In this document: positions 14,437 through 18,210 of the stretch, one piece after another
Layout: each line of letters opens with the position of its first letter
Numbering within the stretch: the stretch's first letter is position 1
Source: Lachnospiraceae bacterium
GTDB taxonomy: Bacteria; Bacillota; Clostridia; Lachnospirales; Lachnospiraceae
Direction of reading: 5' to 3'
DNA: 18,210 bases
NCBI GenBank assembly: GCA_021199395.1
Contig: JAJQIE010000179.1
Span: forward strand, 1-18,210
Made by a program: the position numbers and the translations under genes
Notes under the pieces: model-generated
Told to the model about the DNA's origin: nothing
The model's database searches: none
Seen by the model: the letters and a program-made list of their open reading frames with translations, nothing else

Positions 14437-16191
14437 ATGAGTTATACGGCTTTATACCGCAAGTTCCGTCCCGCTTCGTTTGACGAGGTAAAGGGACAGG
14501 ATCCGGTTGTAAAAACATTAAGAAATCAGATCAGAGCAGATAGGCTGGGACATGCCTATCTGTTTTGTGGAACAAGGGGTACCGGTAAAACCTCCGTGGC
14601 GAAGATATTTGCGAAAGCGGTAAACTGTGAGCACCCCGCAGACGGCAATCCCTGCAATGAGTGTGCGTCCTGCCGGTCGATTGCGGCAGGCACCTCCATG
14701 AATGTGATTGAGATCGACGCCGCTTCCAACAACGGTGTGGACAACATCCGGGAGATTCGGGAGGAGGTCGCGTATTCGCCGACAGAAGGCCGGTACAAGG
14801 TATATATCATAGACGAGGTTCACATGCTTTCCACCGGCGCGTTTAACGCGCTTCTGAAAACGCTGGAGGAGCCTCCTTCTTATGTGATTTTCATACTGGC
14901 GACGACGGAGGCGCACAAGATTCCGGTCACGATTCTGTCCCGCTGCCAGCGGTACGATTTTCGCAGGATCGGGCAGGAGACGATTCTGTCCCGGCTGCGG
15001 GAGCTGACGGATGAGGAGCAGATCGAAGCGGAGGAAAAAGCTCTGCGCTATATCGCCAGAAAAAGCGACGGAGCGCTGCGCGACGCCCTGAGCCTTCTGG
15101 ATCAGTGTATTGCCTTTTATCTGGGGGAAAAGCTGACCTATGACCGTGTACTGGAGGTGCTTGGCGCGGTAGATACAGATGTATTCAGCGATCTGCTGCG
15201 CAAGCTTCTGCGCGGGGAGCTGACGGAAGCGATACGGACGCTGGATCATCTGATCATGCAGGGGCGCGATCTGACACAATTTGTAAATGACTTTACCTGG
15301 TATCTTCGAAATCTGATGCTGATGAAAGCGTCCGATGATATGGAGGAGATGCTGGACGTTTCCGGCGAGAATCTGAAGCAGCTGCGCGAGGAGGCGGCGA
15401 TGATCCGCAGCGATACGCTGATGCGCTATATCCGCATCCTGTCTGAATTGTCGAATTCCATCCGCTACGCGACCAACAAACGCGTGCAGCTGGAGATGGC
15501 GCTGATCCGGCTGTGTAAGCCGGAGACGCAAAGCGATGAGCTGTCTGTGCTGGAGCGTGTCCGGAAGCTGGAGCGTGTACTGTCAGACCGGGAGGCGTTT
15601 TTTAGCACGCCGATACAGGCTGCAGGTGCGCCGGGACGATGGGATGCTTCCATGACGGCTGGGCAGGCCGCGACAGGCGCGGAGCTGGCCGGAGGACAGG
15701 GGATGCCGGGCGCATCCGATGCGGCGCAGGCCGGCTTGGCGATGTCCGGCGGGTATCCGTCCGGTGCGCCGGAGACGACGGACGACGTCCTTTTGCCCAG
15801 AGCGGTACCGGAGGATCTGAAAAAAATCTGCGGGATGTGGAAGCAGATCATCAATGGGCTTCCTACGGGTGGATTCCGCACGACGCTTGCCTCGGCTGTG
15901 CCGAAATATAATACCTCTGATCCAGAAGATAATAAATTATATGTTGTGTTTTCCGATTATCTTGCCGAGCGCTATATGAACAGGGCAAGCTGGAAGGAGG
16001 AGCTGGAGCAGTTGATCTCAGACCAGACCGGAAAAAAGACCGAAGTAAGGTTCGTGCTGGAAGGAGACGAGGGTATCCAGCGGGGGACTCTGGTGAAGAT
16101 AGAGGCCGATCAGGTGGATAAGCTGGTGCATGAGAGAGTCAACATAGACATCGATATCGTGTCAGACGAGGACTCTAAAACAGCTTTTTAG
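14437..16191 (+). CDS. dnaX: DNA polymerase III subunit gamma/tau
   Basis: 584 residues from ATG 14437; an in-frame TTG at 14419 adds six residues but does not match family N-termini (MSYTALYRKFRP). This is the AAA+ clamp-loader motor. Walker A GTRGTGKTS is at 45-53, the zinc cysteines are Cys64, Cys73, Cys76 and Cys79, Walker B IIDEVH is at 124-129, sensor 1 is ATTE, and the arginine-finger motif SRC is at 168-170. A low-complexity Ala/Gly/Pro linker covers about residues 390-450 and is more GC-rich than the rest. The C-terminal tau region follows. Two A-run slippery sites (15820-15826 and 16032-16038) could yield shifted products. It lies seven bases after the phosphofructokinase gene. The usual downstream partners ybaB and recR are absent. 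Confidence 0.97.
   Translation: MSYTALYRKFRPASFDEVKGQDPVVKTLRNQIRADRLGHAYLFCGTRGTGKTSVAKIFAKAVNCEHPADGNPCNECASCRSIAAGTSMNVIEIDAASNNGVDNIREIREEVAYSPTEGRYKVYIIDEVHMLSTGAFNALLKTLEEPPSYVIFILATTEAHKIPVTILSRCQRYDFRRIGQETILSRLRELTDEEQIEAEEKALRYIARKSDGALRDALSLLDQCIAFYLGEKLTYDRVLEVLGAVDTDVFSDLLRKLLRGELTEAIRTLDHLIMQGRDLTQFVNDFTWYLRNLMLMKASDDMEEMLDVSGENLKQLREEAAMIRSDTLMRYIRILSELSNSIRYATNKRVQLEMALIRLCKPETQSDELSVLERVRKLERVLSDREAFFSTPIQAAGAPGRWDASMTAGQAATGAELAGGQGMPGASDAAQAGLAMSGGYPSGAPETTDDVLLPRAVPEDLKKICGMWKQIINGLPTGGFRTTLASAVPKYNTSDPEDNKLYVVFSDYLAERYMNRASWKEELEQLISDQTGKKTEVRFVLEGDEGIQRGTLVKIEADQVDKLVHERVNIDIDIVSDEDSKTAF
15820..15826 (+). other. A7 run in dnaX: possible slippage site for a gamma-like product
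   Basis: Seven A's cover Lys462 and Lys463 of DnaX, just after the low-complexity linker. A -1 shift would reach a stop at 15909-15911, about 28 codons later, and give a protein lacking the C-terminal tau part. The position resembles the gamma end of E. coli DnaX. The zero-frame reading G AAA AAA is not the ideal ribosomal heptamer. Confidence 0.3.
16032..16038 (+). other. Canonical A AAA AAG heptamer in dnaX, in the slippery phase
   Basis: The zero frame reads GGA AAA AAG at codons 532-534, so the heptamer is in the same phase as the E. coli dnaX frameshift site. A -1 shift would end at 16119-16121 after about 27 codons, replacing the last 50 residues of tau. The downstream hairpin (CGAA...TTCG) is weak and there is no Shine-Dalgarno-like element close upstream. 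Confidence 0.3.
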
Positions 16192-16315
16192 AAATAGCCT
16201 CCGCAGTCTGGCTCCGTGCTTCCGCATACTTCTTTGGCTCTTTCTGGCAGAAACCATAAAACAGGCACTCGATTAAAAACATCTGTCCCATTTTCGCTGG
16301 AATGGAACCGCCCTG
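16175..16315 (-). pseudogene. C-terminal remnant of an RpiR/SIS-type transcription regulator
   Basis: On the minus strand, codons ending at the stop in 16175-16177 encode about 46 residues reading SIPAKMGQMFLIECLFYG, then QKEPKKYAEARSQTAEAI. This resembles the last helices of the SIS domain in RpiR/MurR-family regulators. The frame stays open for about 20 more codons upstream but no longer looks like the family, and no start codon with a binding site is seen. The whole helix-turn-helix half is missing. The stop lies inside the end of dnaX (17-base overlap on the opposite strand). I read it as a broken gene; the family call is from pattern recognition only. Confidence 0.5.
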
Positions 16316-16366
16316 CAGGACATGGAATATGACCTTGAGGATTACTTTGCACAGGTGCAGCAGTAA
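16313..16366 (+). pseudogene. Possible C-terminal remnant of an unidentified gene
   Basis: A short plus-strand frame ends LQDMEYDLEDYFAQVQQ before the stop at 16364-16366. It reads like the end of a normal protein but has no ribosome binding site or start. It begins where the RpiR-like remnant on the other strand ends, suggesting both lost their 5' parts in the same deletion. Evidence is thin because of its length. Confidence 0.22.
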
Positions 16367-16463
16367 AGACAGAACGGATTATGGACCTTTCTCGTAGCTG
16401 TGAGGGTACGGAACGGCTACTGAGGATACAGAAAATCAGGCTTGCGAATGAGAGGATCAGGAG

Positions 16464-17435
16464 ATGGCAGTAAAGGTATGGTTAAATCTGGACCCGGAAA
16501 AGGTAGACGTATCGGTTTTGGATGAGGGACTGAAGAGAATCGGCTGCAGCCTGCTGGCTGAGGCGGTTGAAGGAAGCGACAGCGTGCTTGCGCACGCGCT
16601 GGATGCGGATATCGTGATAAGCATTATGGAGCGTTGGGATTCCGCAATGCTTAAACAGGTGGCGGGCAAAGTAAAATTCATCCAGAAATACGGAGCCGGG
16701 GTGGATAATATTGATCTGAAAGCGGCAGGCGAAAACGGAATTCCCGTGGCAAATGTTCCGGGAGGCAATTCCGCTGCTGTGGCTGAGGTTGCGCTGCTGC
16801 ATATCCTGAATTGCGGAAGACTGTTTTATCCCTGTGTAGCGGGTGTAAAGAAAAAATGCTGGCCATCTACGATTACAGGCAGGGAGCTTGATAAAAAAAC
16901 AGTAGGGCTGATGGGCTATGGAAACATTGCCCGTCAGCTGGCACGGATGCTATCGGGATTTGAGGTTCGGATTCTCGCCTATGACCCGTTTGTCACACAA
17001 CCGGCAGACGGGCAGAACGTCACATTTGTCAGGACTGTGGAGGAGCTGTTTCGGGAGAGCAATATTGTATCACTGCATATTCCGTGCAATGATGAGACGA
17101 GAAACAGCATCGGAAAAGACCTGTTTGATGTGATGAGCGAGGGCTCCGTCCTTGTCAATACCTGCAGAGGCGGCGTGATCGTAGAGGAGGATCTGGTATC
17201 CGCTCTGCGGTCAGGTAAGCTGTCGGCTGTTGGTCTGGACGTTCTCGCGGAAGAGCCTCCGCGCGCGGACAATCCGCTGCTTAGCATGGACAATGTGTTT
17301 ATCACATCGCACATGGGGGCCGCGTCCTATGAGTCGGAAGAGCGTTCACAGCGTATTATGGCGGAAGCAATCAATGAGTTTCTTCATGGCAGGCTGCCGG
17401 CAGGCGTGAGAAACCGGGAATTTTTATGTGGCTAA
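16464..17435 (+). CDS. D-2-hydroxyacid dehydrogenase (SerA-like, no ACT domain)
   Basis: 323 residues. It reversibly reduces a 2-keto acid to a D-2-hydroxy acid with NADH. Family marks are KYGAGVDNID (75-84), the Rossmann motif MGYGNIARQ (150-158), acidic Asp174 after the second strand (NAD preference), and the catalytic Arg235 (NTCRGG), Glu264 (LAEEPP) and His283 (TSHMGAAS). It lacks the C-terminal regulatory ACT domain of many SerA proteins, so it is more likely catabolic or a broad hydroxyacid dehydrogenase than serine biosynthetic. AGAGGATC upstream and AGGAG directly at the ATG serve as the binding site. The DapA-family aldolase gene starts 18 bases after the stop, so the two should act together. 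Confidence 0.93.
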   Translation: MAVKVWLNLDPEKVDVSVLDEGLKRIGCSLLAEAVEGSDSVLAHALDADIVISIMERWDSAMLKQVAGKVKFIQKYGAGVDNIDLKAAGENGIPVANVPGGNSAAVAEVALLHILNCGRLFYPCVAGVKKKCWPSTITGRELDKKTVGLMGYGNIARQLARMLSGFEVRILAYDPFVTQPADGQNVTFVRTVEELFRESNIVSLHIPCNDETRNSIGKDLFDVMSEGSVLVNTCRGGVIVEEDLVSALRSGKLSAVGLDVLAEEPPRADNPLLSMDNVFITSHMGAASYESEERSQRIMAEAINEFLHGRLPAGVRNREFLCG

Positions 17436-17452
17436 ACAGACAAGGGGGCTTT

Positions 17453-18210
17453 ATGAGTATTGAAAAATACAGAGGAATTATTCCTGCGTTTTATGCGTGT
17501 TATGATGAGGATGGTTCTGTGAGCGGCGAGCGAACAGAACAGCTTGCTGAACACCTGATCAGCAAAGGCGTAAAAGGGCTCTATGTAGGTGGTTCTTCAG
17601 GAGAATGCATTTATCAGAGCGTAGAGGATCGAAAGAAGATCCTCGAACATGTAATGAAGATTGCCAGAGGGCGGGTCACGGGGATCGCCCATGTGGCCTG
17701 CAATAATACCGCGGACAGCCGCGAGCTGGCCGCCCATGTCCAGAGTCAGGGCGTAGACGCGATTGCGGCGATTCCGCCAATTTATTTTCATCTTCCGGAT
17801 CACGCCATTGCGCAGTATTGGAATGATATATCCGACGCCGCTCCGGATACGGACTTTGTGATTTATAATATTCCTCAGCTCGCGGGAGTGGGGCTGACTC
17901 TTCCGCTGCTGAGGGAGATGCTGAAAAATCCGCGGGTCAGGGCGGTAAAAAACAGCTCCATGCCGGTTCAGGATATTCTGATGTTCAAGCAGGAGGGCGG
18001 AGAGGACTTTACCGTTTTCAACGGTCCGGATGAGCAGCTGGTGGCCGGGCTTGCGATAGGAGCAGACGGAGGGATCGGCGGTACCTATGCGGTCATGCCG
18101 GAGCTCTTTCTGCGGATCATGGAGCTGATGCGCAAAGGAGAGGTCGAGACGGCCAGGGAGAGCCAGTACGCGGTGGATTCCATTATTTTCGAGATGGGCT
18201 CCTGCAGGGG
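17453..18210 (+). CDS. DapA/N-acetylneuraminate-lyase family aldolase, 3' end outside the window
   Basis: 252 complete codons are visible and the frame stays open to the window edge; family members are about 290-310 residues. This is a class I (Schiff-base) aldolase of the DHDPS/NAL superfamily, with GGSSGE at 46-51 (pyruvate carboxylate loop), Tyr138 in VIYNIPQLAGV and Schiff-base Lys166 in AVKNSS. YNIP followed by a small-residue loop is closer to N-acetylneuraminate lyase-like members than to true dihydrodipicolinate synthase. It would cleave or form a 2-keto-3-deoxy acid using pyruvate. The ATG has AAGGGGG upstream. Pairing with a 2-hydroxyacid dehydrogenase suggests a 2-keto acid product is reduced. 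A sialic or other sugar-acid substrate is possible but unproven. Confidence 0.9.
   Translation, partial: MSIEKYRGIIPAFYACYDEDGSVSGERTEQLAEHLISKGVKGLYVGGSSGECIYQSVEDRKKILEHVMKIARGRVTGIAHVACNNTADSRELAAHVQSQGVDAIAAIPPIYFHLPDHAIAQYWNDISDAAPDTDFVIYNIPQLAGVGLTLPLLREMLKNPRVRAVKNSSMPVQDILMFKQEGGEDFTVFNGPDEQLVAGLAIGADGGIGGTYAVMPELFLRIMELMRKGEVETARESQYAVDSIIFEMGSCR

Noticed and set aside
14518..15531. A 337-codon minus-strand open frame inside dnaX
   Set aside because: Antisense to the most conserved part of dnaX. Its Gln/Arg/His-rich composition reflects reversed GC-rich codons, and there is no motif.
16381..16473. A 30-codon plus-strand frame just before and overlapping the hydroxyacid dehydrogenase start
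   Set aside because: No ribosome binding site and no leader-peptide features such as a regulatory codon run followed by alternative hairpins. It lies in the scar region and is probably chance.
1..18210. CRISPR arrays, tRNA or rRNA genes, insertion sequences with transposase
   Set aside because: I saw no regularly spaced repeats, no tRNA-like cloverleaf arms with a T-loop, no rRNA sequence and no transposase or integrase motif in any frame. The ParA-like remnant is the only mobile-element trace.

Overview
The window looks like chromosomal DNA of an anaerobic Firmicute, most likely a Lachnospiraceae-type Clostridia. This rests on the mid-range GC content, strong AGGAGG-type ribosome binding sites, an S-box (SAM-I) leader on metK, and protein sequences resembling that group. 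It is an inference from sequence feel, not a database match.

Positions 1-7336 form one long plus-strand operon. It holds the tail of an ABC transporter ATPase, two permeases of the nucleoside/BMP type, an isochorismatase-family hydrolase, a PfkB-family kinase, a nucleoside phosphorylase (Udp/DeoD superfamily), a BtpA/SgcQ-family TIM barrel, an iron-containing alcohol dehydrogenase and a TrpA-like TIM barrel. Genes overlap or lie close together, and a hairpin at 7362-7396 closes the unit. The logic is import of a nucleoside-like compound, phosphorolysis, phosphorylation, possible C-C cleavage of the sugar phosphate, and reduction of an aldehyde. I do not recognise this gene set as a described pathway, and it is the best candidate for a new system here.

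Positions 7447-8223 (minus strand) carry an AT-rich ParA-like ATPase lacking its P-loop, most likely the residue of a mobile element. It abuts the metK leader at 8277-8449, a textbook SAM-I riboswitch with a terminator. metK and an aldo/keto reductase follow, ending at a hairpin at 10732-10750.

Positions 10814-13192 hold a two-component system, with the histidine kinase unusually placed before its OmpR-type response regulator. Next come a phosphofructokinase with a mixed ATP/PPi active-site signature and dnaX (DNA polymerase III gamma/tau), which contains two A-run slippery sites.

Downstream of dnaX, where ybaB and recR are often found in Firmicutes, there is instead a scar. It contains the C-terminal end of an RpiR/SIS-type regulator on the minus strand, facing away from a short plus-strand C-terminal remnant. 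A D-2-hydroxyacid dehydrogenase and a DapA/N-acetylneuraminate-lyase-family aldolase follow, the latter running off the window. These probably belong to a catabolic locus whose regulator was lost or rearranged.
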